The notes beneath the pieces were generated by a model. That model saw only the letters and a program-made list of their open reading frames with translations. It searched no databases and had not been told where the DNA came from. Both the position numbers and the translations under genes were made by a program. Shown piece after piece: positions 42,113 through 49,991 of a stretch of 50,411 nt of DNA. The stretch lies in assembly GCA_022510465.1 (NCBI GenBank), contig JAFLTJ010000004.1, forward strand, positions 10,641 through 61,051, read 5' to 3'. The DNA is from Muribaculaceae bacterium. Its GTDB lineage: Bacteria; Bacteroidota; Bacteroidia; Bacteroidales; Muribaculaceae. Each line of letters begins with the position of its first letter. The first letter of the stretch is position 1.

Positions 42113-43186
42113 CTACTCTCCGTTTGCCACTTTCCAAGCCTCATATAGCGGATAGAGCATCGCCGGCCTGTCGTTGTACCAGCTGTAACCGAAGCGTCGC
42201 TCCGTACCAATCTGGTCCATGCGTTCACGTGGCACGCCGTCACGGTCGCAGAAAAACGGCTTGCAGTTTTCGAGGTCATAGAACCGGGCCCAGAGAGGTC
42301 CGGCCCCGGCACGTTCAACCACGCGCACATCATAATCGGGGTCGCCGCGTCGACCGGTGCGTTCCAGCGCTACGTTCTCCAATTTATAGCGGTCAAACCA
42401 TTTCATAGCCCCATGAATAGCGCGCTTGATACTCTCGTCGGGATTGGGTATCGACATCAGCACCTCAACAATGGCAGCACTCTCTTGCGAGCAGAATGAC
42501 GGCAACTCGTAAGAACGCGCCGGCGCCGGCTCATACGTGATGTGATCATGCTGTTGACACCACACGGTAGGCTCGCCATCCACAACTATCTGCGTGGCCA
42601 AAATACATTCGATACCGCGATAGAACGAATTTTTGAGGCGAGTGCGCATCGCCTCGTCAACAAGCGTTCCCTGATAGGGTTCGCGCCCGTTGACGATGTC
42701 ATTAAATAGTTTAAGCGTGTTGGTCATCGCATCGTCATTGTAGGTAACATGCACCTGATAACCCTCGTTATCGGGCCAGAATTGAGGCCAACCACCGGCA
42801 GCATATTGCCCCGACAAGAGATATTCCAACGCTCGGTTGAATCCGTCGCCAAAACGCTTCTCGCCGGTAGCCTGATACAGACGAGCCAGGAAGTGCATCT
42901 GAATGGTTGTCGCGTCATTATCAATAGTCGAGTCATCGCGACGGCCCTTGTCGGCCGCAATACTGTCGCGCTGCGACGCCGTCAGCTCGCGAGTCATGTC
43001 GATATTCTTCTGCCAGCCGCCGGTTACGCGCTGATACAGCAGCAGATTATCACCTATCATCGTGGCCTCCTCGGTTTTATAAAACTCCGGGGCGGTCTCG
43101 CGAAGCACCATCTTCCAATGCCTGGGAGCTGAAAAAGCTTCAGTCACAGCAGCCATTGCCATAATTAAAATCAGTAATTTTTTCAT
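42113..43186 (-). CDS. pelA: pectate lyase, polysaccharide lyase family 10
   Basis: 357 residues with a signal peptide (about 1-20, ending AFSAP). Family 10 features are clear: TGGWQKNIDM near 56-65, DDSTIDNDATTIQMHFLARLY near 83-103, GGWPQFWPDNEGYQVHVTYND near 131-151, and DYDVRVVERAGAGPLWARFYDLEN near 285-308. It cleaves pectin or polygalacturonate by beta-elimination in the periplasm or at the surface. It lies 27 bases downstream of a DJ-1 family gene. No sus genes or pectin sensor are adjacent, so it is an orphan lyase rather than part of a clear pectin locus. Confidence 0.9.
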   Translation of the reverse strand: MKKLLILIMAMAAVTEAFSAPRHWKMVLRETAPEFYKTEEATMIGDNLLLYQRVTGGWQKNIDMTRELTASQRDSIAADKGRRDDSTIDNDATTIQMHFLARLYQATGEKRFGDGFNRALEYLLSGQYAAGGWPQFWPDNEGYQVHVTYNDDAMTNTLKLFNDIVNGREPYQGTLVDEAMRTRLKNSFYRGIECILATQIVVDGEPTVWCQQHDHITYEPAPARSYELPSFCSQESAAIVEVLMSIPNPDESIKRAIHGAMKWFDRYKLENVALERTGRRGDPDYDVRVVERAGAGPLWARFYDLENCKPFFCDRDGVPRERMDQIGTERRFGYSWYNDRPAMLYPLYEAWKVANGE

Positions 43187-43213
43187 GGTATTAAATTTTT
43201 GATTAACAAATAT

Positions 43214-43780
43214 TTATTTACGGTCATATAACATCCCGGCCTCAACCTGTGCAGCCGCCTCGGCTCCAACTGTATCGGTAATAACTGCCGACGCAAACTC
43301 GATTGCCGACGCAGGGCCATTCCCGGTAATAAGATTACCGTCAACAACCGCACGACAGCCAGCCATCACGGCACCACCGGCCACACACGGCTCCTCCATG
43401 CCCGGATAGCATGTAGCCTTGCGCCCCTTCAGCAATCCCAAAGGTGCCAAAACAATCGACGGAGCAGCACATATCGCCGCAACCTTACCACCACGATTGA
43501 AATGCGCTGCAAGCATATCCGTAAACGGCTCACACGCAGCAAGATTCATCGTGCCGTCATATCCTCCGGGCAAAATCATTCTGTCAGCCTCCGCCACCTC
43601 AATGTCGGCAAGAAAACTCTCGGCTTTCACCACAAGACCATGCGCCCCGGCAACTTCAAGACCATTCCCTGCCGCCGAAACGACATTAACATTCATCCCG
43701 GCTCGGCGCAACATATCTATCACCGCAATTGCCTCCAGTTCCTCAAAACCCTCGGCTAAAAAAACATAATTCGTCATCAT
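43214..43780 (-). CDS. DJ-1/PfpI family protein
   Basis: 188 residues of the DJ-1/ThiJ fold. The conserved glutamate (FLAEGFEELEAI, about Glu14) and the nucleophile elbow with Cys104 (AAICAAPSIVLA) are in place, as is LPGGYDG. These proteins act as glyoxalases or protein and nucleotide deglycases; in Bacteroidales the annotation is usually YajL-like. The start could be either of two adjacent Met codons. It leads a two-gene unit with the pectate lyase. Confidence 0.88.
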   Translation of the reverse strand: MMTNYVFLAEGFEELEAIAVIDMLRRAGMNVNVVSAAGNGLEVAGAHGLVVKAESFLADIEVAEADRMILPGGYDGTMNLAACEPFTDMLAAHFNRGGKVAAICAAPSIVLAPLGLLKGRKATCYPGMEEPCVAGGAVMAGCRAVVDGNLITGNGPASAIEFASAVITDTVGAEAAAQVEAGMLYDRK

Positions 43781-43840
43781 TTCTCGCTATTTTTGTTTAA
43801 TATCCTATCAATAACATGGTTTTTTAGTTTCATTTCGTTG

Positions 43841-43848
43841 CAAAGATA
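43841..43848 (-). promoter_or_regulatory. -7 promoter box (TATCTTTG) of the DJ-1 gene
   Basis: The minus strand reads TATCTTTG, about 60 bases upstream of the DJ-1 start. Confidence 0.5.
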
Positions 43849-43893
43849 AACAAAAAAACGATTTTAAGGTTATCACGTTCCGAATAACCACAC

Positions 43894-43926
43894 AAAAAGA
43901 GCCGCGACACCTCCGCGCCACAGCTC
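43894..43926 (-). terminator. terminator after the 453-residue membrane protein gene
   Basis: On the minus strand GAGC...CGCG pairs with CGCG-GCTC around a bulge, then TTTTT. It lies 26 bases past the stop of the gene at 43952. Confidence 0.5.
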
Positions 43927-43951
43927 CCTTCATCAGATATCTTACATTTTA

Positions 43952-45313
43952 TTATTTTCTTACACCATCTGCATAGAAAACAAGCTCTTTCCCTGTTTTA
44001 AAGTTCTTATGCCAGCCTTCGAGTTCTGCCGAGTTTCCCGTGCATGTGAGCCTTGCCTCGATTCGCCCAACTCTCTCTCCGTTAAGGCTTTCATACATCA
44101 GCGTTCGGCCAAAGTCATCGGTATCTATATCTAAGTCAATCCAGGCTCCCGAGCCGGTCTTTGTGTAACGATAACGTGCCCACGTTACCCTATAGTTATT
44201 CACTACCCTCATCTCCATTTCAATAGGATACTTTCCGTCTATCTTTCCGCTTAAATAGTAGGTATCTATAACATCGCTCAACTCATCGCCTTCATCTTCA
44301 TCATAATAGGTAGAATCAAAAGTTGCTATTTCGGCCACTTCTTCACTTGCAGGTATTGAATCATCTTGCATCCAGTCATATTCATTATACTTGTTATCAT
44401 CCCCTCCAAATATCTCGGGGAGAGCGGCGATGTTGACTATAAGGACAATCGCAATATATAATATTCCCACGATATTCCAGAAATATTCCTTGGCTTTCTT
44501 AAACCATGATTTCTTTTTCTTATCCTCGTATACCTTAGTCTTTACAAGAGAAATGACACTATTGTCGGCAGATTTCATTGTTCCTAAGGCTGAGGCAGCC
44601 AAATCTGTACCTGCCGCAATCCCGGAACCTACAAGATCGCTGAAGTCAAACCCCTCTACAGAGTCTTTTAATTTAGACATCCATTTAGTGGCTTTCGAAA
44701 TATTGGATTCCTTGAGAGTCCCTGCGGTAGAAAGAATCATGAAGATATCTTCAAATTCAGCCTCCTCAATTTCGGGCCCCAACTTCACTTTATATTCCGC
44801 TCCTTCCGGTGTGGTTATTTTCATTTTGTATACATACCAATCATCGGAAAACCGATCCTTACCCATGGTATAAGATACAGTCAGGTCCTCCAACGGAGCA
44901 ACTAACTCTTTCCCTTTCCTGAACTTGATATAAACGTTGCCTTCGCCGTCGTAAGCAAATTCGTCGACGTTTCCCTTCTTTGTTATCAGCTCAAATAATT
45001 TGTGGCGTTTTAGTTTTGTATAGTATCGAGGAGTCGAGAGATCAAGTTTTCCATCCGGAGTAAAATAATATTTTTCGTCGCGAGTCTCGCCGAGGTTATA
45101 AAGCAACGTAAACAAAAGGAAAGCCGCGATGATAAATAAACCTAAAAAATACTCTATTTCTCCGAAGAGCCATGTAAACTGGGCTTCTGGATGAAATATA
45201 GCCATAAGCACACCGCATATAATGAAAATTGCAGCAAGAGATAGTAAAATAATTTTTGCTTTTTGACTACCTACTTTTGGCTCCTGAGTTTCAAATGGGG
45301 CTTCAAAGTTCAT
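43952..45313 (-). CDS. unrecognised membrane protein, three helices
   Basis: 453 residues. Two membrane helices near the N-terminus (about 20-40 and 55-75), a cytoplasmic region (80-270) with a PH-like run (YYFTPDGKLDLSTPRYYTKL then KRHKLFELITKKGNVDEF), a third helix (about 282-304), an acidic linker, and a C-terminal beta domain (about 345-453; YLSGKIDGKYPIEMEM, RYRYTKTGSG, GWHKNFKTGKELVFY) that recurs in Bacteroidales exported proteins. No enzyme motif. The 5' flank contains a 19-bp copy of the end of the 46766 gene, suggesting the two were once adjacent. Function unknown. Confidence 0.65.
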   Translation of the reverse strand: MNFEAPFETQEPKVGSQKAKIILLSLAAIFIICGVLMAIFHPEAQFTWLFGEIEYFLGLFIIAAFLLFTLLYNLGETRDEKYYFTPDGKLDLSTPRYYTKLKRHKLFELITKKGNVDEFAYDGEGNVYIKFRKGKELVAPLEDLTVSYTMGKDRFSDDWYVYKMKITTPEGAEYKVKLGPEIEEAEFEDIFMILSTAGTLKESNISKATKWMSKLKDSVEGFDFSDLVGSGIAAGTDLAASALGTMKSADNSVISLVKTKVYEDKKKKSWFKKAKEYFWNIVGILYIAIVLIVNIAALPEIFGGDDNKYNEYDWMQDDSIPASEEVAEIATFDSTYYDEDEGDELSDVIDTYYLSGKIDGKYPIEMEMRVVNNYRVTWARYRYTKTGSGAWIDLDIDTDDFGRTLMYESLNGERVGRIEARLTCTGNSAELEGWHKNFKTGKELVFYADGVRK

Positions 45314-45320
45314 ATTACTA

Positions 45321-45339
45321 TTATTTTAGTTTGTTTTTC
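45321..45339. repeat. 19-bp direct repeat, copy 1
   Basis: TTATTTTAGTTTGTTTTTC, identical to 46766-46784. Here it lies in the 5' flank of the 453-residue membrane protein gene and, on the minus strand, encodes an out-of-context KNKLK-stop. Confidence 0.85.
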
Positions 45340-45399
45340 CTGAGTTAATATAAAGTCAATTTTCCACATGCTGATTTTCCACCTTTTCGTAGGTCAGAG

Positions 45400-45545
45400 C
45401 ACGGCCTAAAAATCCATGATTCACACTGCAATCCCGACAATAGGAAAGAAGTGATGATAACCGATATGCCGGAGTAAGAATAAAGGCAATAGAGCTCGAA
45501 ACTGCCGTTTGCCGAACAGCACGTAGGGTGGTGAGAGGGTGTAAT
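45400..45545 (+). mobile_element. decayed 3' end of a group II intron (domain V-like)
   Basis: Bases 45496-45539 (AGAGCTCGAAACTGCCGTTT ... GCACGTAGGGTGGTGAGAGG) resemble the domain V region and flanking sequence of Bacteroidales group II introns, remembered as ...GAAACTGCCGTATGCCGAACGG then a GTACGG-GGTGTGAGAGG end. Changes in the closing stem (AGGG for ACGG, and a missing GT) would weaken folding, and no reverse transcriptase frame remains. The left boundary is a guess. Confidence 0.42.
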
Positions 45546-45546
45546 A

Positions 45547-46104
45547 TTAATTGCGATTGTTTTCTTCTTCTTTTACCACCGTTACCATTGAATTACCAAA
45601 ATCTATATCAAGCTTCTTCCTATTGTTTTTCTCGGTAATATCATAAATTAGGCCATTTGAGCCCTTTGTTTTATACTTATCAAGAAACTCCAGTTTCAGC
45701 CGTTCCTCAAGAATCAGTCGGTCATTTCTACTGAGCGTATCAGCATTGATAAGAGAAAAGCTATTTTCGTCATAATATAGGAACAGTTTATTATTTTTCA
45801 CTTCCCATGTTCCGGTAATTTTCGAGCCTATCCTAGCTCCATCAGCGTCATATATAGTCACTGGATTTATTACATCGGTAAACACGCTGAGCTTGCCATT
45901 CTCGCCTTGTGAGAAAGTAATGAAATGGAGATAGGTGGGTCTATATTCTGTGGTCCAAAATATTCTATCCATGGCATAAACATCACAAACTGAAGTGCTC
46001 CATCTTCCCTCCAACTCCTTCTCTCTTATAGAGCATGAGGTCTCCAATAAGCCTATCAAAGCAATGCAACAGGCTAATGTAATTTTGAGAAATATTTGTT
46101 TCAT
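45547..46104 (-). CDS. unrecognised lipoprotein
   Basis: 185 residues with a lipoprotein signal (lipobox ETSCS, Cys about 24) and a beta-rich body starting ELEGRWSTSV, a lipocalin-like or DUF-type opening for small Bacteroidales lipoproteins (G-x-W plus later GTWEVKNNKLFLYYDENS). The C-terminus is charged (KEEENNRN). It is 14 bases after the six-helix membrane protein gene. Low-GC codon use compared with genes left of 43.9 kb suggests transfer. Function unknown. Confidence 0.55.
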   Translation of the reverse strand: MKQIFLKITLACCIALIGLLETSCSIREKELEGRWSTSVCDVYAMDRIFWTTEYRPTYLHFITFSQGENGKLSVFTDVINPVTIYDADGARIGSKITGTWEVKNNKLFLYYDENSFSLINADTLSRNDRLILEERLKLEFLDKYKTKGSNGLIYDITEKNNRKKLDIDFGNSMVTVVKEEENNRN

Positions 46105-46118
46105 ATTTTTGGAACGGT

Positions 46119-46745
46119 TTAATCTTGTGCCGGCACTTCCTTGGGTTTACTACTCTTTAGGAATTTTGAACAAGACTCAAGATAGAAGATCACGGCAGCC
46201 ATGTAAGGAAGTATCATCAATAAAAAAGTCCATCTCCCTTTTATGCGAGGGTTGACATCTAAAACAATCCCGACGATAATTGCCGAAACAATAAACCCCA
46301 CGGGTAGGAGGAGCATAGAGTTACCAAGTTTTTTCGTTTCAGAGGTTGAACGGCAATTATAGCCTGTAATTAAAAGCATAGCAAGATATATTATTAGACC
46401 TATCATAGAGTCATCATCAAAAAACCATACGAAGGATGCCAAACAAGACGACGCAATCAAGATGTAGAATAATAATACAGAAGGTTTCTGCATATTATTT
46501 GACTTCATCTTGCAGGTTATCAGATATAAGAATATAGCTTGAACAATTGTGAAAACTGCTTCTCCAATAAATGAAACCACACCTAAAAAATTTAATAGGT
46601 CTTCATCTCCAGATTTGAATTCTCCCAGCAAATCAAACATACTTAACCCCGCGCCGAGAATGCCTACTTTGACGCCAATTTTCAGCCATTTTTCAGGATA
46701 CTGTTTTTCATCCTGTTCAAGAAGCAAATCGTTTTGTTCTTCCAT
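46119..46745 (-). CDS. unrecognised polytopic membrane protein
   Basis: 208 residues with an acidic, charged N-terminus and about five or six hydrophobic segments (roughly 28-46, 60-80, 88-106, 110-130, 148-168 and 175-195), ending in a charged tail. No signature motif. It lies between two lipoprotein genes with gaps of 14 and 20 bases, so the three are probably one transcript and may form an envelope complex; that is inference. Confidence 0.5.
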   Translation of the reverse strand: MEEQNDLLLEQDEKQYPEKWLKIGVKVGILGAGLSMFDLLGEFKSGDEDLLNFLGVVSFIGEAVFTIVQAIFLYLITCKMKSNNMQKPSVLLFYILIASSCLASFVWFFDDDSMIGLIIYLAMLLITGYNCRSTSETKKLGNSMLLLPVGFIVSAIIVGIVLDVNPRIKGRWTFLLMILPYMAAVIFYLESCSKFLKSSKPKEVPAQD

Positions 46746-46765
46746 AATAATTTTTGTTTATGAAG

Positions 46766-46784
46766 TTATTTTAGTTTGTTTTTC
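46766..46784. repeat. 19-bp direct repeat, copy 2
   Basis: Identical to 45321-45339. Here it is the coding 3' end, including the stop, of the 280-residue lipoprotein gene. Confidence 0.85.
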
Positions 46785-47608
46785 TTTGACTGTACGTAGC
46801 CATCAAAATAATCTACTTCGCCATAAGTGTATTCCAACACATCTTCATCTTCGTTGAAGGTGACGAAATAGGCTTGCTTGGTATCATATCCTATTTCCCA
46901 GCCGTCTTCATCATCGAAATCCTCCCCCTCCTTATAAACGGCATACACCGGCTTGGGATACTTGAGCCGCTCCACGCGTATCACCATGGCACACAATACC
47001 GCAAGGGGAGAATAGCGGGGTTCTTTGATGGTCCCCATTACCAGTTCACCCCATTTTGACCTGTTACTCTTGTTTAATTCTAACGAACGGTAGGTTTCAA
47101 AGCGATCTGCTGTTATTGCCGATGGGATTCCCTCAACTTTTTGGAAAAGGGATAATGAGATATTGGAACTACCCGAAAAGAAATCATCTATCACTTCGGG
47201 ATGTTTCTGAAGTATTATGCTTATATTTTTACAATCTTCTTCGAAGTCTTCGCGGTGGTCGTTGGCATAGTCTGTAAACTTATAATATCGTTTGGCGTAT
47301 TGTTCCGTGGCGCTGCTTCCATACAGTTTGTTGACATCAAAAAGACTTCCGCCCAACAGGGCCGATGTGGCATTATACTCATCAATGTCTTTTTGCGTCT
47401 TATCCCCCAATTGATCGGCATACACATCCACCGCGTCCCAAAGATAGTCATACACCGATTCAACTCTGCCTGCTATATTTTCAGCGTAAATCTTAGCTGG
47501 AAGGTTCTTTTCGATAACTTTCAGCTCTGACTCACTGAGTGTTTCATCGCAAGCAGTTATACAAAGAGTTATAAGAGCTAACGGTAGAATGTAAATTAAT
47601 TTTTGCAT
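46766..47608 (-). CDS. unrecognised lipoprotein
   Basis: 280 residues with a lipoprotein signal (lipobox ITACD, Cys about 20; Asp at +2). Residues 25-185 are helical and rich in Tyr, Asp and Lys, and the C-terminal third (about 215-275) is strongly acidic with Tyr and Trp (EGEDFDDEDGWEIGY, FNEDEDVLEYTYGEVDYFDG). No known domain. Its stop codon region is duplicated upstream of the 453-residue gene. A candidate promoter with a long leader lies at 47950-47980. It begins the three-gene series 46766-46119-45547. Confidence 0.55.
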   Translation of the reverse strand: MQKLIYILPLALITLCITACDETLSESELKVIEKNLPAKIYAENIAGRVESVYDYLWDAVDVYADQLGDKTQKDIDEYNATSALLGGSLFDVNKLYGSSATEQYAKRYYKFTDYANDHREDFEEDCKNISIILQKHPEVIDDFFSGSSNISLSLFQKVEGIPSAITADRFETYRSLELNKSNRSKWGELVMGTIKEPRYSPLAVLCAMVIRVERLKYPKPVYAVYKEGEDFDDEDGWEIGYDTKQAYFVTFNEDEDVLEYTYGEVDYFDGYVQSKKNKLK

Positions 47609-47625
47609 TTCTGAAAAATCTTAGG

Positions 47626-47754
47626 TTAAAGTAAAATTGTTATAAAAAGCCAAAGACGCGAGGCGTCAACTGCTTCGCGTCCTTGTTTATCAGGTATCGC
47701 CAAACACCTTAACGGAAGGACTTGAAGAAAAGCCACCTCACGTCGGACTATCAT
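47626..47754 (-). other. 42-codon ORF in the leader region, low confidence
   Basis: ATG to TAA encodes 42 residues, beginning MIVRREVAFLQVLPLRCLAI and ending ...ASRLWLFITILL. The frame overlaps a strong hairpin (47655-47681). It could be a real small protein, a repeat-derived sequence or chance. No Shine-Dalgarno site. Confidence 0.2.
47641..47681 (-). terminator. hairpin with U-tract after the kinase gene
   Basis: GACGCGA (47655-47661) pairs with TCGCGTC (47675-47681). On the minus strand it is followed by TTTGGCTTTTT. It may end the kinase transcript or act as an attenuator in the leader of the 46766 operon. Confidence 0.6.
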
Positions 47755-47949
47755 GACGCGGAAACTCTTGAGCTTCCTCGATTCATAACGTTATCCGACA
47801 GGCTCCTCTTCCGGTCGTTTCCACCGTTGTGTCTTAATTTGGCGATTTAGATAAACAGGAAACTGCGGTCAAGTTGTCTTTGGCATCGATTCCGATAATT
47901 TCAAAACCTCTGTCTTGAATTATGAACTAAATATCACCGGAACCTGTTG

Positions 47950-47980
47950 CAAAAATAAATGTTTTTTTGCAAATGCCAAA
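47950..47980 (-). promoter_or_regulatory. candidate promoter with a long leader
   Basis: On the minus strand TTTG (47977-47980), a 19-base spacer and TATTTTTG (47950-47957) match the -33/-7 arrangement. A transcript starting near 47946 would have a leader of about 338 bases to the 46766 gene. A second -7-like box lies at 47999-48006. A 30-codon frame without a start (47834-47926) reads like a coding remnant. Otherwise bases 47609-48047 hold no gene I can support. Confidence 0.45.
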
Positions 47981-48047
47981 CATGAGGCGGCTTTTTTGCA
48001 AAAATACATTCAATTGTCAAAGTGTAAAAATCGTGAACCAACTTGAA

Positions 48048-49274
48048 CTAATACCTTCCCCCTCTTTTTATCTGCTCAATACTTTTTTCAATTTTCTCGT
48101 GGCAAGCATTTCTTAATTCAGGGACCAATTCAGTTTGAGTGTCTACCCACGAGCCTATTTCTGCCCGCGTGTGCTCCTCCCAAAGCGAGTCTCCTTGTTC
48201 TATCAATTTTTGGGCCAGCCGGCGTGTCTCTTGGGCAGTAAGAATAATCATCCAGTGAACCACTTTTTTGGATGTTTTTAATGCCGATGAGTCTTCCTGT
48301 TCAGAAGCCGGTTTTTCTAATTTTACCGGAGAATTTGAGTTGATTACGCTTTCCTCAACCGGTGCCTTTGTGTCGACCGAGGGGACCTGAACGAGGACTG
48401 TGTCGACCGATTGCTGAGTATTGACATTAATAGGGGGATTGGCGTTTCGTTGAACTATAAAAAACACAAACGCCATCGCCATCGCGACCGCAATGGCTGC
48501 CAAAATGAAAAAATTGATATTCCCGGCACCGCGCGACAATGCTTTTGTAAATTCCGTTTTTATCTCGGCGGCGCTCTGCGGGCGCTCTTCAGGATGCTCT
48601 GAACCCATCCTGGCAATCAGTCTTCTTACTCTTTTGTTTTTCTTTATGGGCAGAATCTCCATGACTTTACCCAACGCAAAGATGTCGGTTGTGGATTTTA
48701 TTTCTGAATTAGAAAGTTGTTCGGGAGCCGCAAAGGTCCGGGTGCCTCCACTGTGTTTCAACGAGCCGTATTCGGGAGAATCAGCAAATCCAAAATCAAT
48801 CAATTTCAGTAGATTGCCATCGTGGGTCAACATTATATTTGACGGTTTGAGGTCACGGTGCACAATCTGTCTTGCTTTAAGATATTCAAGGGTGTCGCAA
48901 AGCTCCATCACCACGTTGCGCCACGTTTGGTCGTCAAGAGTCGGGTTGGATAAGTGCCATGCCAAAGTTTCACCTTCAATCCATTCCATAACGATACAAG
49001 GCCCCAGATCATCTACTTCTTCAAAAGAATAGGTGTGAACGATGCAAGGGTGCTCGAGTCTGAAACCTATCTCAAATTCTTTTCTGAGCAACCCGATATA
49101 AAAAGGGTCGTCAATGACTTCAGGTTTCAACGCTTTGAGTGCAAAGCGTTTTAGAGCCTTCCTGGCGACGTAAACTTCAGTAAAACCTGTGTCAGATGAG
49201 TAAATCTTTCTGATGTCGGTAAAGGTATCGGTAAACGAGAAGTCGGTCTTGGAAAAGAATTCAGAATCGCTCAT
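48048..49274 (-). CDS. transmembrane Ser/Thr protein kinase
   Basis: 408 residues. Cytoplasmic kinase domain (about 20-245) with intact catalytic elements: Lys47 (FALK), Glu in RKEFE, HRDLKPSN at 139-146, DFG at 160-162 and APEQ at 183-186. The glycine-rich loop is weak. A single membrane helix (about 255-274) leads to an outside segment with Val/Ser/Pro linker and a helical end (about 345-405). This is a receptor-like layout similar to PknB-type kinases but with no PASTA domains. It overlaps the HTH-type gene by 4 bases (ATGA), so the two are co-translated. The signal it senses is unknown. Confidence 0.85.
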   Translation of the reverse strand: MSDSEFFSKTDFSFTDTFTDIRKIYSSDTGFTEVYVARKALKRFALKALKPEVIDDPFYIGLLRKEFEIGFRLEHPCIVHTYSFEEVDDLGPCIVMEWIEGETLAWHLSNPTLDDQTWRNVVMELCDTLEYLKARQIVHRDLKPSNIMLTHDGNLLKLIDFGFADSPEYGSLKHSGGTRTFAAPEQLSNSEIKSTTDIFALGKVMEILPIKKNKRVRRLIARMGSEHPEERPQSAAEIKTEFTKALSRGAGNINFFILAAIAVAMAMAFVFFIVQRNANPPINVNTQQSVDTVLVQVPSVDTKAPVEESVINSNSPVKLEKPASEQEDSSALKTSKKVVHWMIILTAQETRRLAQKLIEQGDSLWEEHTRAEIGSWVDTQTELVPELRNACHEKIEKSIEQIKRGGRY

Positions 49275-49828
49275 TTAATTATTTGAAACGAAATTATACC
49301 GTCGGTTTTGCCTGCTATATATCCTTGGGCCATCAATTTGCCTTCTCGCGTTACTTCATGGCAAATCATTGGCTCGCCTTTTGCAATGACCGCGCAAGAG
49401 ATGACGTCGCCCTCGATTAATTTGCTGTTTTGGGCTTCGATAACTTTAAATTTAGAAGCTCCAAGGTATTCAAGAACACAGATTCTATCAGGTTTCCAGC
49501 CTACCTGTAGGCGATTTCCCGCCAAGAGTTCAGAGGATTTAACAATATCGGCCCCAATAAAATCAGAACTATCGGTTATAGAGGTGGCATTAATAAAGTC
49601 ATGCCAATCCCTATAGCCAGCATAAGCCGAAAGAATGGACAAAATTTCGTTTGAGGTACTGTGGGGATAACTGACATACCCCCAAATTCTTTTGAGCGTA
49701 GAAACGCTGATATCGCGACCTGTGGCCTTTCTGATTTTAAGAGATAACTCGGCAAAATCAGAGGGAGAGGACACATTCCTGCCATATATCCTTTCACAGT
49801 GTCCCTTTAGTCTCTCAATTTGATTCAT
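49271..49828 (-). CDS. DNA-binding-like regulator partner of the kinase
   Basis: 185 residues. The N-terminal part (about 20-80) carries a Bacteroidetes helix-turn-helix-like pattern: F-A-E-L-S at 25-29, TGRDISVSTLKRIWGY at 36-51, then GYRDWHDF at 71-78. Similar openings precede varied C-terminal domains in this phylum. The C-terminal half (about 95-185) is beta-rich (LLAGNRLQVGWKPDRICVLE, LIEGDVISCAVIAKGEP) and could be the effector or sensor part. No phosphosite can be named. It is co-translated with the kinase and its start lies inside the Bro-N remnant frame. A kinase-controlled regulator is plausible but unproven. Confidence 0.6.
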   Translation of the reverse strand: MNQIERLKGHCERIYGRNVSSPSDFAELSLKIRKATGRDISVSTLKRIWGYVSYPHSTSNEILSILSAYAGYRDWHDFINATSITDSSDFIGADIVKSSELLAGNRLQVGWKPDRICVLEYLGASKFKVIEAQNSKLIEGDVISCAVIAKGEPMICHEVTREGKLMAQGYIAGKTDGIISFQIIK

Positions 49829-49928
49829 ATTCAGTAAATGTTATCGCCAACAATCCTTTGGTCTCGCTGTCCCACACTGTGCGCACTCTCTTGTCGTTAA
49901 ACAATTGTACTTGGTTCTTTTTTGTCAT
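49815..49928 (-). pseudogene. Bro-N / phage antirepressor N-terminal remnant
   Basis: 37 codons starting MTKKNQVQLFNDKRVRTVWD, which matches the first residues of Bro-N domain antirepressor proteins. After about residue 21 the match ends and it stops at ESN-stop, so the rest of the Bro-N and any C-terminal domain is missing. It has a good promoter of its own, and its stop lies 11 bases inside the start of the HTH-type gene, so translation could be coupled. It is either debris or a retained leader peptide. Confidence 0.6.
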
Positions 49929-49941
49929 GCTTGATTTTTTG

Positions 49942-49972
49942 CAAATATACAAAATTTCAGTTGCATTGGCAA
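49942..49972 (-). promoter_or_regulatory. promoter of the Bro-N remnant/HTH/kinase unit
   Basis: On the minus strand TTG (complement of 49970-49972), a 20-base spacer and TATATTTG (49942-49949) give a near-consensus promoter. Transcription should start near 49938, about 10 bases before the remnant ATG at 49928. Confidence 0.7.
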
Positions 49973-49991
49973 CATGGCACACCACGCAGGC

